Notes: a model not told the origin generated them from the sequence alone. DNA of 64,000 nucleotides from Stutzerimonas stutzeri (GCF_019090095.1 NZ_JAGQFP010000001.1:1612001-1676000); one strand, 5' to 3'; counted from the first letter of the stretch, positions 10,141 to 21,269 are shown. Program-made: numbers and translations.

Positions 10141-10917
10141 TCAGGCGCGCGGCTCATCGCCCACGCTCTTGACCTCGGCGAAATCTTCCTCGCGCAATTC
10201 GGGCATACGCTTGGCACAGTAATCGCTGCCCAGTGCAGTCAACGCCTGGCACATGCCCTCCATACGCTCTTCGACTGCCTGGACGTGATCGAGTAGCTGA
10301 CCGATCGCCCGCGCCACCGGGTCAGGCATGTCTTCGGTCACGCCATAGGCGTCGAAGCCGATCTTCTCAGCAATCGCCTTGCGCTTGGCCTCCTGCTCGT
10401 CGTCCGCCTTGACGATCACCCGACCCGGAATCCCGACCGCAGTAGCGCCAGCCGGGACCGCACGCGTTACCACGGCATTGGAGCCGACCTTGGCACCCGC
10501 GCCCACGGTAAATGGCCCGAGAATCTTCGCCCCGGCACCGACGATCACCCCATCTTCGAGGGTTGGATGGCGCTTGCCCTTGTTCCAGCTGGTGCCACCG
10601 AGCGTGACGCCATGATAGAGCGTCACGTCATCGCCGATCTGCGCCGTCTCGCCAATCACGATTCCCATCCCGTGATCGATGAAGAAGCGACGACCGATCT
10701 GCGCCCCCGGATGGATCTCGATTCCGGTCAGCCAGCGCGCCAGGTTCGAATTCATTCGCGCGAGCCACTTGCAGTCGTTCCGCCACAGCCAGTGCGACAC
10801 CCGATGAAACCAGACCGCATGCAATCCCGGATAGCAGGTAACAATCTCGAACGCGTTACGCGCCGCCGGATCGCGATGAAATACGCTCTGAATATCTTCG
10901 CGCATGCGTTCGAACAT
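10141..10917 (-). CDS. cysE: Serine O-acetyltransferase
   Basis: CysE makes O-acetylserine from serine and acetyl-CoA, the first step of cysteine synthesis. The 258 aa begin [20 protein letters not shown]. After an N-terminal helical region a left-handed beta-helix hexapeptide domain starts near residue 64, with [18 protein letters not shown] and [11 protein letters not shown]. The protein is the longer Pseudomonas form with a helical acidic C-terminal tail. The ATG shares one base with the trmJ stop (TGATG) and has a GGAG site 5 nt upstream. Cysteine made here is the sulfur source for IscS downstream. Confidence 0.96.
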   Translation of the reverse strand: MFERMREDIQSVFHRDPAARNAFEIVTCYPGLHAVWFHRVSHWLWRNDCKWLARMNSNLARWLTGIEIHPGAQIGRRFFIDHGMGIVIGETAQIGDDVTLYHGVTLGGTSWNKGKRHPTLEDGVIVGAGAKILGPFTVGAGAKVGSNAVVTRAVPAGATAVGIPGRVIVKADDEQEAKRKAIAEKIGFDAYGVTEDMPDPVARAIGQLLDHVQAVEERMEGMCQALTALGSDYCAKRMPELREEDFAEVKSVGDEPRA

Positions 10918-11693
10918 CAATCAGATCTCCGCTTGTGGGGTTCGCCGCGGACGGCTTTCTGGGTTTCGGTGAGAATGCCACGCAGGATATTCATTTCCAG
11001 CTTGCTGATACCGCTGCGACCGTAAAGCCTGCGCAAGCGAGGCATAAGGTGCCGCGGCTTTGCCGGATCGAGAAAACCGATCTCGATCAGGGTTTGTTCG
11101 AGATGCCCGTAGTAATGCTCCAGCTCGTCGGCCGTCACCGGCTGCGCATTGAGCATCGAGGTGGTTTCGAGCTTCTCCTGCTTGCTGGGCTGATCGTTTG
11201 CCGCAAGCCAGGCCATGCGCACCTCGTACGCAAGCACCTGTACCGCGGCCGCGAGATTCAACGAGCTGAACTGCGGATCCGAGGGTATGTGCACATGGTA
11301 CTGGCAGCGTTGCAGCTCCTCGTTGGTCAGCCCTGCGTATTCGCGGCCGAACACCAGCGCGACCTCCCCTCCACGCTCGACCTGCTCCAGGCAGACCGAA
11401 CCGGTTTCGCGAGGATCGAGCAGCGGCCAGGGAATACGCCGATCGCGCGCACTGGTTCCCAATACGAGGCTGCACCCCACCAACGCCTCCTCCAGCGTCG
11501 CAACGACTTGCGCGGAATCGAGAATATCCGTCGCACCCGAGGCGCGGGCAACGGCATCAGGACTCGGGAAATCTTCTGGGTCGACCAGGACCAGACGGGA
11601 CAGACCCATATTTTTCATGGCCCTGGCCGCGCCACCGATGTTACCGGCATGGCTGGTATTGACCAGCACCACGCGAATGTTCTGAAGCGACAC
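10917..11693 (-). CDS. trmJ: TrmJ, tRNA (Cm32/Um32) methyltransferase (GTG start)
   Basis: TrmJ is a SPOUT-class enzyme that 2'-O-methylates position 32 of several tRNAs. From the GTG at 11693 the protein is 258 aa, the P. aeruginosa length, and starts [30 protein letters not shown]. The SPOUT knot motifs [15 protein letters not shown] and [14 protein letters not shown] follow. The ribosome site is weak (TCGAGAA). The C-terminal helical extension that makes the dimer arm ends in PHKRRSD. A longer frame upstream has no homology and would overlap suhB's promoter and start. Confidence 0.93.
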   Translation of the reverse strand: MSLQNIRVVLVNTSHAGNIGGAARAMKNMGLSRLVLVDPEDFPSPDAVARASGATDILDSAQVVATLEEALVGCSLVLGTSARDRRIPWPLLDPRETGSVCLEQVERGGEVALVFGREYAGLTNEELQRCQYHVHIPSDPQFSSLNLAAAVQVLAYEVRMAWLAANDQPSKQEKLETTSMLNAQPVTADELEHYYGHLEQTLIEIGFLDPAKPRHLMPRLRRLYGRSGISKLEMNILRGILTETQKAVRGEPHKRRSD

Positions 11694-11802
11694 TGTTGTT
11701 CTCGACCAAAAAGCAAAACGAAAGCTTACAGGAAGGCCTTGCGCCTTCGCCATTGCCACCCCGGCGACCTTCAAGCCCATAACACCCGGACGAGCTTTCT
11801 GA

Positions 11803-11808
11803 TAGAAT
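11803..11808 (+). promoter_or_regulatory. Candidate suhB -10 box
   Basis: TAGAAT, preceded by TG one base upstream (TGATAGAAT) and followed by the discriminator TGCCGGC, lies 35 nt before the suhB ATG. No -35 hexamer stands out at 16-18 bp. The same form of -10 plus G/C discriminator occurs before several other genes in this window. Confidence 0.4.
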
Positions 11809-11843
11809 TGCCGGCTTTCTTTAAACGACCAGGTATTTGATCG

Positions 11844-12659
11844 ATGCAGCCCATGCTGAATATCGCGCTGCGCGCCGCCCGTAGCGCTGGCGAAATGATT
11901 GTTCGTTCCACCGAGCGCCTGGACGTGATCTCGGTTAGCGAAAAGGACGCGCGCGATTACGTCTCGGAGATCGACCGCAGCGCAGAACAGCTCATCGTTG
12001 CCGCATTGCGCAAGGCCTACCCGAACCACGGCATCCTCGGCGAGGAAGGCGGGTTACTGGAAGGCAGCGGCGACGGCAAGGATTACCTGTGGGTGATCGA
12101 CCCGCTGGACGGCACGACCAATTTCCTCCGCGGCGTCCCGCATTACGCGGTCAGCATCGCCTGCAAATACCGAGGCCGACTCGAGCACGCGGTGGTCCTC
12201 GACCCGGTGCGCCAGGAAGAATTCACCGCAAGCCGTGGCCGCGGCGCCGCGCTTAATGGACGCCGCCTGCGCGTCAGTACCCGCAAGAGCCTGGAAGGCG
12301 CGCTGCTGGGTACTGGGTTCCCATTCCGCGATGGCCAGATGGACAACCTCGACAGCTACCTGAACATGTTCCGCAGCCTGGTCGGGCAAACGGCGGGATT
12401 GCGTCGCGCCGGCGCCGCCAGCCTGGATCTCGCCTACGTGGCAGCCGGTCGTTACGATGCATTCTGGGAGTTCGGCCTGTCCGAATGGGACATGGCTGCA
12501 GGCGCCCTGCTGATCCAGGAAGCCGGCGGATTGGTCAGCGACTTCAGCGGCAGCCACGAATTCCTCGAGAAGGGTCAGATCGTGGCGGGCAACACCAAGT
12601 GCTTCAAGGCGGTGCTGACTGCCATCCAGCCGCACCTGACGCCTTCGATGAAGCGCTGA
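11844..12659 (+). CDS. suhB: SuhB, inositol-1-monophosphatase family protein
   Basis: SuhB is a Mg2+/Li+-type inositol monophosphatase that in gammaproteobacteria also acts with NusB/E/G in rRNA antitermination and, in Pseudomonas, affects virulence gene expression. The 271 aa carry the metal-site motifs GEEGG (residues 66-70), WVIDPLDGTTNF (D86, D89) and WDMAAGALLIQEAGG. It is divergent from trmJ with 150 bp between them, and is closed by a strong terminator shared with the convergent glycine-zipper gene. Confidence 0.95.
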   Translation: MQPMLNIALRAARSAGEMIVRSTERLDVISVSEKDARDYVSEIDRSAEQLIVAALRKAYPNHGILGEEGGLLEGSGDGKDYLWVIDPLDGTTNFLRGVPHYAVSIACKYRGRLEHAVVLDPVRQEEFTASRGRGAALNGRRLRVSTRKSLEGALLGTGFPFRDGQMDNLDSYLNMFRSLVGQTAGLRRAGAASLDLAYVAAGRYDAFWEFGLSEWDMAAGALLIQEAGGLVSDFSGSHEFLEKGQIVAGNTKCFKAVLTAIQPHLTPSMKR

Positions 12660-12675
12660 GGCAACAGATCAGACG

Positions 12676-12704
12676 AAAAAAAACGCCCGAAAGGGCGTTT
12701 TTTT
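12676..12704. terminator. Bidirectional rho-independent terminator
   Basis: A 6-bp stem ACGCCC/GGGCGT around a GAAA loop (12683-12698) is flanked by an A-run on the left and a T-run on the right. It can therefore stop suhB on the plus strand and the glycine-zipper gene on the minus strand. Confidence 0.9.
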
Positions 12705-12715
12705 AGCCAACCAAC

Positions 12716-13249
12716 TTACTGCTGAGTCAGCACCAGCTGGCCATCGCGAAGTGGAATCTGGCTACCCGGATCCCGATCCATACGGACCGTACTGACGGCA
12801 CCATTCAGTTGGTATTTGACGTCATAGCCAACCACTTTGTCGTGGCTGTCGGTGACCGTGTTGCAGCGGGTTTCGGTCGTGGTGTAGGTGTCATTGGCCT
12901 GCATACGGCCTTGCACCTGATTGCCAGCGTAGCCACCCCCGACCGCGCCGACCACCGTGGCGATCTTCTTGCCATTGCCGCCACCGACCTGATTCCCTAA
13001 CAAACCGCCGACTACCGCGCCCACGGCGGTACCGGCAATGCGATTGGAATCCTGCACGGGCTTCTGCCGTGTCACGGTTACCTCGCGACAGACCTCGCGC
13101 GGCGTCTTGATGGTTTCCTTGACCGGCTCCACCGCCAATACTTCAGCGAACTTCGGTCCCCGATCGACCAGGGTATAGGTGGCGAACGCTCCACCAGCCG
13201 TGACAACCACAGCCCCCAGGACACTACCAACCAGCATCGACTTGTTCAT
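12716..13249 (-). CDS. Glycine-zipper 2TM (17-kDa antigen-like) envelope protein
   Basis: The 177 aa begin MNKSMLVGSVLGAVVVTAGGAFATYTLVD, an uncleaved signal-anchor or signal sequence. A glycine zipper (about residues 69-110, AGTAVGAVVGGLLGNQVGGGNG and VVGAVGGGYAGNQVQ) and a C-terminal beta domain that ends in DGQLVLTQQ follow. Such proteins belong to the Rick_17kDa_Anti/SlyB-like envelope group; the precise role is unknown. A GAGGGAAAAGG-type ribosome site supports this start over a longer frame. It is convergent with suhB and follows secF's hairpin. Confidence 0.85.
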   Translation of the reverse strand: MNKSMLVGSVLGAVVVTAGGAFATYTLVDRGPKFAEVLAVEPVKETIKTPREVCREVTVTRQKPVQDSNRIAGTAVGAVVGGLLGNQVGGGNGKKIATVVGAVGGGYAGNQVQGRMQANDTYTTTETRCNTVTDSHDKVVGYDVKYQLNGAVSTVRMDRDPGSQIPLRDGQLVLTQQ

Positions 13250-13274
13250 GCCTTTTCCCTCTTCTGACGAGCCA

Positions 13275-13305
13275 GGCTCGCGGCGCCCGTTAGGCATCGC
13301 GAGCC
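13275..13305 (-). terminator. Hairpin downstream of secF, possible terminator
   Basis: An 8-bp perfect stem GGCTCGCG (13275-13282) with CGCGAGCC (13298-13305) encloses a 15-nt loop, beginning 18 bp after the secF stop. There is no T-run, so intrinsic termination is doubtful; it could be a 3'-end stabiliser. Confidence 0.4.
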
Positions 13306-13322
13306 GCCAGAAGTTCAGACGC

Positions 13323-14231
13323 TCAGGGAAGCTCGTCGACTTCCTCGACAACAGGCGGGATCAAGTCGTCGCGCGTGAGCCTCAACCAGACCAGCAGCAT
13401 TCCGGCCACATACACCGACGAGTAGGTGCCCGCGCCCACGCCTATCAACAGCGCCAGCGAGAAGCCCCACAGGTTCTCACCACCGAAGACCATCAGCGCG
13501 CCGACCGCCAGCAGAGTGGATACCGAGGTCGCCAGGGTACGCAGCAAGGTTTGCGTGGTGGAAATGTTGATGTTTTCCAACAGCTCGGCCTTGCGCAGGA
13601 CTCGGAAGTTTTCACGAATCCGGTCGAAGATCACGATGGTGTCGTTGAGCGAGTAACCGATGACCGCTAGCACGGCCGCCAGCACTGTGAGGTCGAAGGA
13701 GATCTGGAACAGCGAGAAGACGCCCAACACCAGGATCACGTCATGGAACAGCGAGAGCACCGCGCCCAAGCCGAACTTCCACTGAAAGCGGAAGGCGACA
13801 TAGACGAGGATGCCGCCCAGCGCGAGCAGCATGCCCAACCCACCTTGATCACGCAGCTCCTCGCCCACGGCAGGTCCGACGAACTCGACGCGCTTGACGG
13901 TGACAGCCGCAGCATCGTCGCCACTGCGCAACGCCTCGGCGATGCGCTCACCGAGCATGGGGTCGTCGCCAGGCATTCGCACCAGTACGTCGGTCGTAGC
14001 GCCGAAACTTTGTACAACCGCAGCCCCGAAGTCGGCATTGGACAGCTGAGCGCGAACCTGATCCAACGCCACCGGCTTCTCATAGGACAGCTCGATCAGC
14101 GTCCCTCCGGTGAAATCCAGACCAAAGTTGAGCCCCTTGACCGCCAGGCTGGCGAGCGAGGCAAGCGTCAACACGACGGTCATGGCAAACGCCAGATGAC
14201 GCACGCCCATGAAGTTAATTACGCGTTTCAT
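13323..14231 (-). CDS. secF: SecF, protein translocase subunit
   Basis: SecF works with SecD and YajC to drive late steps of Sec export using the proton motive force. The 302 aa show six membrane segments, the first at about residues 13-33, a periplasmic P4 domain (about 40-125) beginning with the conserved GLNFGLDFTGGTLIEL, and the SecD/F family motif VIGYSLNDTIVIFDRIRENF near residue 208. It starts 12 bp after the secD stop. Confidence 0.98.
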   Translation of the reverse strand: MKRVINFMGVRHLAFAMTVVLTLASLASLAVKGLNFGLDFTGGTLIELSYEKPVALDQVRAQLSNADFGAAVVQSFGATTDVLVRMPGDDPMLGERIAEALRSGDDAAAVTVKRVEFVGPAVGEELRDQGGLGMLLALGGILVYVAFRFQWKFGLGAVLSLFHDVILVLGVFSLFQISFDLTVLAAVLAVIGYSLNDTIVIFDRIRENFRVLRKAELLENINISTTQTLLRTLATSVSTLLAVGALMVFGGENLWGFSLALLIGVGAGTYSSVYVAGMLLVWLRLTRDDLIPPVVEEVDELP

Positions 14232-14243
14232 CGAGCTAGCCCC

Positions 14244-16112
14244 TTAAATCCACAATTTCTTGAGATCGCGGCCACCGTAGATCAGGTTGACCATGGCGCG
14301 AGTCACGATGATGGCAGTGAACATGGAGGTGATGATGCCGAGCGAGAGCGTTACGGCGAAGCCCTTGATCGGCCCTGTCCCCATGGCGAAAAGGATGCCC
14401 CCTACCAGCAGCGTGGTCAGGTTGCCGTCGACGATCGCCGAGAACGCCCGATCGAAGCCTTCATGTATTGCCCGCTGAATGGCCATGCCGTTGGCGATCT
14501 CTTCACGAATGCGCGAAAAGATCAGCACGTTGGCGTCGACCGCCATACCCATGGTCAGCACGATCCCGGCGATACCCGGCAAGGTCAGCGTTGCACCCAG
14601 CATCGACATCAGCGCGGTCAACACCACCATGTTGAACAGCAACGCAATCGTGGCCAGAAGGCCGAAAAATTTGTAGATCAGCACCATGAACACCGCCACG
14701 AAGAGGAAGCCCCACAACGCAGCGTTGATGCCCAGGTCGATGTTCTCGGCGCCCAGGCTCGGACCGATGGTGCGCTCCTCCGCAAAGTACATTGGCGCCG
14801 CCAGGCCACCGGCGCGCAGCAGTAGCGCCAGCTCGGACGACTCGCCCTGCCCATCGAGACCGGTGATGCGGAATTGGCTACCCAGCGCGGACTGGATGGT
14901 CGCCAGGCTGATGATCTTCTTCTCTTCCTGGAACGTCTCGACGCGAACCTCCTGCTCGACGCCATCCACCATCTGCTTCACGTAGCGGGTGGTCGGGCGT
15001 TGCTCGATGAAGATCACTGCCATGCTGCGACCAACGTTGCTGCGCGTCGCTCGGTTCATCAGGTCGCCGCCGTGACCATCGAGACGAATGTTGACCTGCG
15101 GGCGGCCATTTTCATCGAAGCTGGCCTGCGCATCGGTCACCTGGTCACCGGTGATGATCAGGTTACGCTCCAGCTGCACGGGCGGACGCCCCTGCTCGCG
15201 AAACTCGAAGGTCTCGGTGGTCGCGCGCGGCGCATCCGCCTCGGCAGCCAGGCGAAACTCGAGGTTGGCCGTCTTGCCGAGGATACGCTTCGCCTCGGCC
15301 GTGTCCTGCACACCCGGGAGTTCGACGACGATACGGTTGGCGCCCTGACGCTGAACCAGCGGCTCGGAAACCCCGAGTTCATTGACACGGTTGCGCACGG
15401 TGGTCAGGTTCTGCTTGATCGAGTATTCGCGAATTTCGGCAAGCTTCGCTTCGGTGATCGCCAGACGCAGAACCTGCTGGCCATTGCGCTCGCTGGTCGT
15501 CAGATCGAAGTCATTGAAGTTCTTGCGAATCAGCGCCTGAGCCGCCGACAAGGTCGCCTCGTCAGCGAAACCGAGCTGAATGGCGCTGTCGGCCTGGGGC
15601 AAGCTGCGATAACGGACGCGCTCTTTGCGCAGCAGCGATTTCACCTCACCCTCGTATACATTGAGGCGGGTCTCGACGGCCTTGTCCATGTCGACTTCCA
15701 GCAGGAAGTGCACACCGCCCGACAAGTCCAGACCAAGCTTCATCGGGCTTGCCGCCAGGCTACGCAGCCATTCCGGCGTGGTCGGGGCCAGATTGAGCGC
15801 AACCACGTAGGCGTCACCCAAAGCCCGACGCACCACGTCCTTTGCCGGCAGCTGATCATCCTGATCGACCAGGCGCAAGAGCCCACCCCGACCTTGCTCG
15901 TCCAGGCTCGTCGCCTTGACTTCGATACCCGCATCGGCAAGCGCCTTGCTGGCACGATCAAGGTCGGCCTCGGTGACGTTGAGCGACGTCGTCGCCCCGG
16001 TGATCTGCACCGCTGGGTCATCGGGATAAAGATTGGGCGCCGAATAAATGCAGGCAATGCCAAGCACCACCACTATCAGCAGGTATTTCCAGAGGGGGAA
16101 TCTATTGAGCAT
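14244..16112 (-). CDS. secD: SecD, protein translocase subunit
   Basis: The 622-aa partner of SecF has an N-terminal membrane helix (KYLLIVVVLGIACIYSAPNLY), the large periplasmic P1 domain with LGLDLSGGVHFLLEVDMDKAV near residue 126, and a C-terminal five-helix bundle with SLGAENIDLGINAALWGF and GMAVDANVLIFSRIREE. The length agrees with the family. It lies downstream of yajC, separated by 67 bp that contain a GC-rich hairpin. Confidence 0.98.
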   Translation of the reverse strand: MLNRFPLWKYLLIVVVLGIACIYSAPNLYPDDPAVQITGATTSLNVTEADLDRASKALADAGIEVKATSLDEQGRGGLLRLVDQDDQLPAKDVVRRALGDAYVVALNLAPTTPEWLRSLAASPMKLGLDLSGGVHFLLEVDMDKAVETRLNVYEGEVKSLLRKERVRYRSLPQADSAIQLGFADEATLSAAQALIRKNFNDFDLTTSERNGQQVLRLAITEAKLAEIREYSIKQNLTTVRNRVNELGVSEPLVQRQGANRIVVELPGVQDTAEAKRILGKTANLEFRLAAEADAPRATTETFEFREQGRPPVQLERNLIITGDQVTDAQASFDENGRPQVNIRLDGHGGDLMNRATRSNVGRSMAVIFIEQRPTTRYVKQMVDGVEQEVRVETFQEEKKIISLATIQSALGSQFRITGLDGQGESSELALLLRAGGLAAPMYFAEERTIGPSLGAENIDLGINAALWGFLFVAVFMVLIYKFFGLLATIALLFNMVVLTALMSMLGATLTLPGIAGIVLTMGMAVDANVLIFSRIREEIANGMAIQRAIHEGFDRAFSAIVDGNLTTLLVGGILFAMGTGPIKGFAVTLSLGIITSMFTAIIVTRAMVNLIYGGRDLKKLWI

Positions 16113-16133
16113 GACGCAGCCCGTGTAATGACG

Positions 16134-16154
16134 CGGGGCGCCTTGCGCGCCCCG
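16134..16154 (-). other. GC-rich hairpin between yajC and secD
   Basis: CGGGGCGC (16134-16141) pairs with GCGCCCCG (16147-16154) across a 5-nt loop. It lies 26 nt after the yajC stop and 22 nt before the secD ATG and lacks a T-run. It may set the relative level of yajC and secD by partial termination or RNA processing, but the sequence alone cannot decide. Confidence 0.45.
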
Positions 16155-16179
16155 TCGTTGGTGTTGAGTGTTAGTCAGC

Positions 16180-16509
16180 TCAGATGGCTTTCAACGTGCC
16201 CTTAGGCAGCGTTGCGGCGATCGCCACTTTCTGGAACTTCAGCTCCACCGAATCGGAAACCTCGATCACGACGAAGTCATCCGAAACCTTGGTGACCTTG
16301 CCGGCGATACCGCCGGAGGTGACCACTTCGTCACCCTTCTGCAGGCCGCCGATCAGATTCTTGTGCTCCTTGGCACGCTTGGCCTGCGGACGCCAGATCA
16401 TCAGATAGAAGATGACCAGGAAGCCGACCAGAAACAGCCACTCGAAACCGCTACCAGCGGGACCGGCGGCAGCCTCTTGGGCGTAGGCGGCGGGAATCAG
16501 AAAGCTCAT
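16180..16509 (-). CDS. yajC: YajC, Sec translocase accessory subunit
   Basis: The 109 aa have one N-terminal membrane helix (GFEWLFLVGFLVIFYLMIW, about residues 22-40) followed by the RPQAKRAKEH turn and a cytosolic domain with the family motif GDEVVTSGGIAGKV. YajC associates with SecDF. It lies 40 bp after tgt, in the usual order queA-tgt-yajC-secD-secF. Confidence 0.97.
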   Translation of the reverse strand: MSFLIPAAYAQEAAAGPAGSGFEWLFLVGFLVIFYLMIWRPQAKRAKEHKNLIGGLQKGDEVVTSGGIAGKVTKVSDDFVVIEVSDSVELKFQKVAIAATLPKGTLKAI

Positions 16510-16549
16510 GTAGCACTCCTGTTGCAGGGATCAGTTAGTTATGGATTCG

Positions 16550-18729
<2,180 letters not shown>

Positions 18730-18763
18730 CGAAAAAGATCAGCGCGGGGCTTCGGGGGCGCAA

Positions 18764-18792
18764 AGCTTAGCGGAAACACCTCATTCTGACCA
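18764..18792 (-). promoter_or_regulatory. Candidate queA promoter
   Basis: On the minus strand TGGTCA (18787-18792) and TAAGCT (18764-18769) are 17 bp apart, each 4 of 6 to consensus. The -10 box ends 34 nt before the queA ATG. Confidence 0.5.
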
Positions 18793-18802
18793 CGCCAGGT
18801 GA

Positions 18803-18831
18803 TTGACCGCCCAGCATCGCATCCCTATACT
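18803..18831 (+). promoter_or_regulatory. tRNA-Leu promoter
   Basis: TTGACC (18803-18808), a 17-bp spacer and TATACT (18826-18831) form a near-consensus sigma-70 promoter 13 bp before the tRNA 5' end. The bases after the -10 (GCGCGCCC) are a GC-rich discriminator of the sort linked to stringent control of stable RNA genes. Confidence 0.85.
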
Positions 18832-18844
18832 GCGCGCCCACTGT

Positions 18845-18931
18845 GCCTCGATGGCGGAATCGGTAGACGCAGCGGATTCAAAATCCGCCGTTGGTAACAA
18901 CGTGAGAGTTCGAGTCTCTCTCGAGGCACCA
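18845..18931 (+). tRNA. tRNA-Leu (anticodon CAA)
   Basis: The 87 nt include an encoded CCA. The acceptor stem is GCCTCGA with TCGAGGC; the anticodon stem GCGGA/TCCGC holds the loop TTCAAAA, giving anticodon CAA for UUG codons. A long variable arm (GTTGGTAACAACGT region) and the T arm with GTTCGAGTC mark a class II tRNA of leucine type. Confidence 0.98.
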
Positions 18932-19369
18932 TGAATCAGTACCCATAGACAGTCGAGAGTCTCTGGGACAGGGGAACCGCACAGCAGTAGCGGCATCACC
19001 CCATAGCGACAGATGCCTCCAGGCATCGGATAGACCCAAGACTCCAGCGAGTCGCGTGCCAGAACCCCGGTGGCTTCCTCCGCCCGCCTCTGGCGCTAGC
19101 GGTAAACAAGCGAATCAGCAGCACCGAAGACGCCAAACAGGCGCCACACATAGTGGACAACTCCATGACTCCGAGGGCTTGGCATCGGCCGACGAGTTAT
19201 CGTAGAGTGTGCCCACTGTGTTTGCATGGGTCGCCGTTGAATCGTGACCTGATGCAGTAGATCTTCAGATCCGCTACATCCCGTTCGACTCTTTACTCCT
19301 TGCAACCAGTTTCCGCCTGCTGTGCTATGCAGCGGCGTTTCCACTATTGAGTTTCAAGGATACAACGCT
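18932..19369 (+). other. Intergenic region and cold-shock leader
   Basis: These 438 nt between the tRNA and the cold-shock gene hold no convincing coding sequence, integrase or attachment-site repeat. The last 155 nt or so (from about 19215) appear to be the transcribed leader of the cold-shock gene, judged from the promoter at 19179-19208. The first 240 nt show nothing I can name. Confidence 0.6.
19179..19208 (+). promoter_or_regulatory. Promoter of the cold-shock gene
   Basis: TTGGCA (19179-19184) matches the -35 consensus at 5 of 6 positions and TAGAGT (19203-19208) the -10 at 4 of 6, with an 18-bp spacer. It lies about 160 nt before the start codon, which implies a long 5' leader as known for cspA-type mRNAs. 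Confidence 0.6.
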
Positions 19370-19582
19370 ATGTCGAATCGTCAGAACGGTACCGTCAAGT
19401 GGTTTAACGACGAGAAAGGTTTTGGTTTCATCACTCCTGAAAGCGGTCCGGATCTGTTCGTGCACTTTCGCGCGATCGAAGGCAACGGCTTCAAGAGCCT
19501 GAAAGAAGGCCAGAAGGTCAGCTTCATCGCTGTGCAAGGGCAAAAAGGCATGCAGGCTGACCAGGTTCAAATCCAGGAATAA
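19370..19582 (+). CDS. cspA: CspA-type cold-shock protein
   Basis: A 70-residue single cold-shock domain that binds single-stranded RNA and DNA and acts as an RNA chaperone. RNP1 (KGFGFI, residues 17-22) and RNP2 (LFVHF, residues 30-34) are both present, with the aromatic KWFN at 10-13. An AAGGAT ribosome site is 7 nt before the ATG. The whole protein resembles the P. aeruginosa CspA homologue, though Pseudomonas has several paralogues, so the symbol is by similarity. It is single-gene, between its own promoter and terminator. Confidence 0.93.
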   Translation: MSNRQNGTVKWFNDEKGFGFITPESGPDLFVHFRAIEGNGFKSLKEGQKVSFIAVQGQKGMQADQVQIQE

Positions 19583-19596
19583 GCCCTGTTCCGAAA

Positions 19597-19627
19597 AGCC
19601 CCTGATGCCATCATCAGGGGCTTTTTT
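19597..19627 (+). terminator. Rho-independent terminator of the cold-shock gene
   Basis: An 11-bp perfect stem AGCCCCTGATG (19597-19607) with CATCAGGGGCT (19612-19622) and a 4-nt loop is followed by a T-run. Confidence 0.95.
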
Positions 19628-19642
19628 ATGCGCGCGATTCCG

Positions 19643-19648
19643 TAGAAT
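19643..19648 (+). promoter_or_regulatory. Candidate -10 box for the RDD gene
   Basis: TAGAAT followed by the discriminator GCGCGGC lies 30 nt before the RDD ATG, directly after the previous terminator. There is no clear -35 box because the upstream bases are the terminator T-run. Confidence 0.4.
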
Positions 19649-19678
19649 GCGCGGCTGCATTCCAACGAGACTCCACGC

Positions 19679-20176
19679 ATGAGCAACCATCAGCTAACCC
19701 CTCAGGGCCAGTTCCCCGCCGCCGGCCTGCTCCGCCGGCTCGCCGCCCTGTTCTACGACTCGCTTCTGTCGATCGCCCTGATGATGGTCGTTACGCTGTT
19801 CTACCAACAGGTCATTCTGCGCGCCCTGTACGGCGGCGAGGCGCTCAAGCGCCTGGCTGAGTCTGGCGGCCTGGATATAGACCCGATTCTTTCGACGCTT
19901 CTGCTATTTACCGTCTTCGCCTTCTTTGCCAAGTTCTGGACGCATAATGGCCAGACGCTTGGCATGCAGGTCTGGGGCGTACGGATACAGAATGCCGACG
20001 GGACGGCCATCGACCTCTGGCAGGCTCTGCTGCGCTTCCTGCTCGCGATCGTGTCGTGGCTCGCCCTGGGCCTGGGCTACTGGTGGATGCTCTGGGACAA
20101 GCAGCATCGCACCTGGCACGACATCTATTCAGAAAGCCAGGTCGTTCAGCTGCCGAAAAACATCCACAAGAAATGA
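19679..20176 (+). CDS. RDD family membrane protein
   Basis: The 165 aa contain the RDD signature at the start of the first membrane segment (LLRRLAALFYDSLLS, Arg and Asp conserved) and three hydrophobic segments (about residues 26-45, 67-84 and 120-138). It ends in the typical WDKQHRTWHDIYSES motif. RDD proteins are inner-membrane proteins of mostly unknown role; some are implicated in ion exchange. It is monocistronic and convergent with lptG. Confidence 0.9.
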   Translation: MSNHQLTPQGQFPAAGLLRRLAALFYDSLLSIALMMVVTLFYQQVILRALYGGEALKRLAESGGLDIDPILSTLLLFTVFAFFAKFWTHNGQTLGMQVWGVRIQNADGTAIDLWQALLRFLLAIVSWLALGLGYWWMLWDKQHRTWHDIYSESQVVQLPKNIHKK

Positions 20177-20180
20177 CGCA

Positions 20181-20200
20181 AGGGGCGGATCGCCGCCCCT
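20181..20200. terminator. Hairpin between convergent RDD gene and lptG
   Basis: AGGGGCGG and CCGCCCCT form an 8-bp stem with the loop ATCG, 4 nt after the RDD stop and 15 nt beyond the lptG stop. It has no T-run on either side, so it may be a weak or factor-dependent stop for both genes. Confidence 0.5.
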
Positions 20201-20215
20201 CTGCCAGGCACCCGG

Positions 20216-21269
20216 TCAGCCGGCCCGCCGTAACAGCAAGATGCCGGCCAGTGCACAGATGGCCGCCGGCACCGCCACGGCCAGCAACGGAGAAAAGCCG
20301 AAGACCTGACTGGCCGGACCCAGCAAGTCCTGCAGGATGCGGAATACGAAGCCGACGATGACGCCAGTGAAGATCCGCTGCCCAAGCGTGACCGAGCGCA
20401 GCGGCCCGAAAATGAACGAGATGGCCAACAGAACCAGCGCGACCGTTACGACTGGCTGCAGCACCTTGGTCCAGAACGCCAGCCAGTAGCGACCATTATT
20501 CAAACCCTGCTCGCCAAGGTAATGGATATAACGCCATAGCCCCGTGACGGACAGGGCATCCGGCTCCATCACCACCGTACCCACCAGCTGAGGCGTCAGC
20601 TGCACGTCCCAATGCTCTTCGGCCGCCTTCGTCACCTCGGTGTGATCACCTTTGAACAGGGTCGTGGAGACATCGCTGAGCAGCCACTGGTCTCCTTCGT
20701 AACGACCGCGACGGGCAAAGCTTGCCGACAACAGCTGACGCTGTTCATCGAAACGATACCGGGTGACGCCCAGCAGTACGCCGCTCGGCTGTACCGCATT
20801 GATATGAACGAACTCATCACCCTGGCGGTGCCAGAGACCGCGCTTGCTGCTTTGCGCCTCACCGGCGCCCTGGGCTGCGGAGCGGTTGGCCTGTGCGATG
20901 TTTTCGCTCCAGGGCGCCACGTATTCGCCGATCAGCACACCGACCAGCATCAGCGCCAGCATCGGTTTCATTACTGCCAGCACGATTCGCCCGAGCGAGA
21001 CACCCGCGGCGCGCATGATGGTCAGCTCACTGCTACTGGCAAGGGTGCCCAAACCGACCAGACAACCAATCAGCGCGGCCATCGGCAACATCTCGTAGAT
21101 CCGCGCCGGCGTCGTCAGCAACACGTAAACCGCGGCATTCAGCGTGCTGTAGCTGCCTTTGACGTCACCGAGTTCGTCGATGAAGGCGAACAACAGTGCG
21201 AGGCCGACGATAACGCCCAGGACGGTGAGAATCGCCAGCAGTACATGGCTGCCTATATAACGATCGAGC

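Noticed and set aside
18781..19026. Open frame of 81 codons on the minus strand across the tRNA-Leu gene
   Set aside because: It is antisense to the tRNA; its middle (RETRTLTLLPTADFES) is the familiar false protein produced by tRNA-Leu genes.
18932..19369. Integrated element or attachment site next to the tRNA-Leu
   Set aside because: No integrase, no repeat of the tRNA 3' end and no change in gene type nearby.
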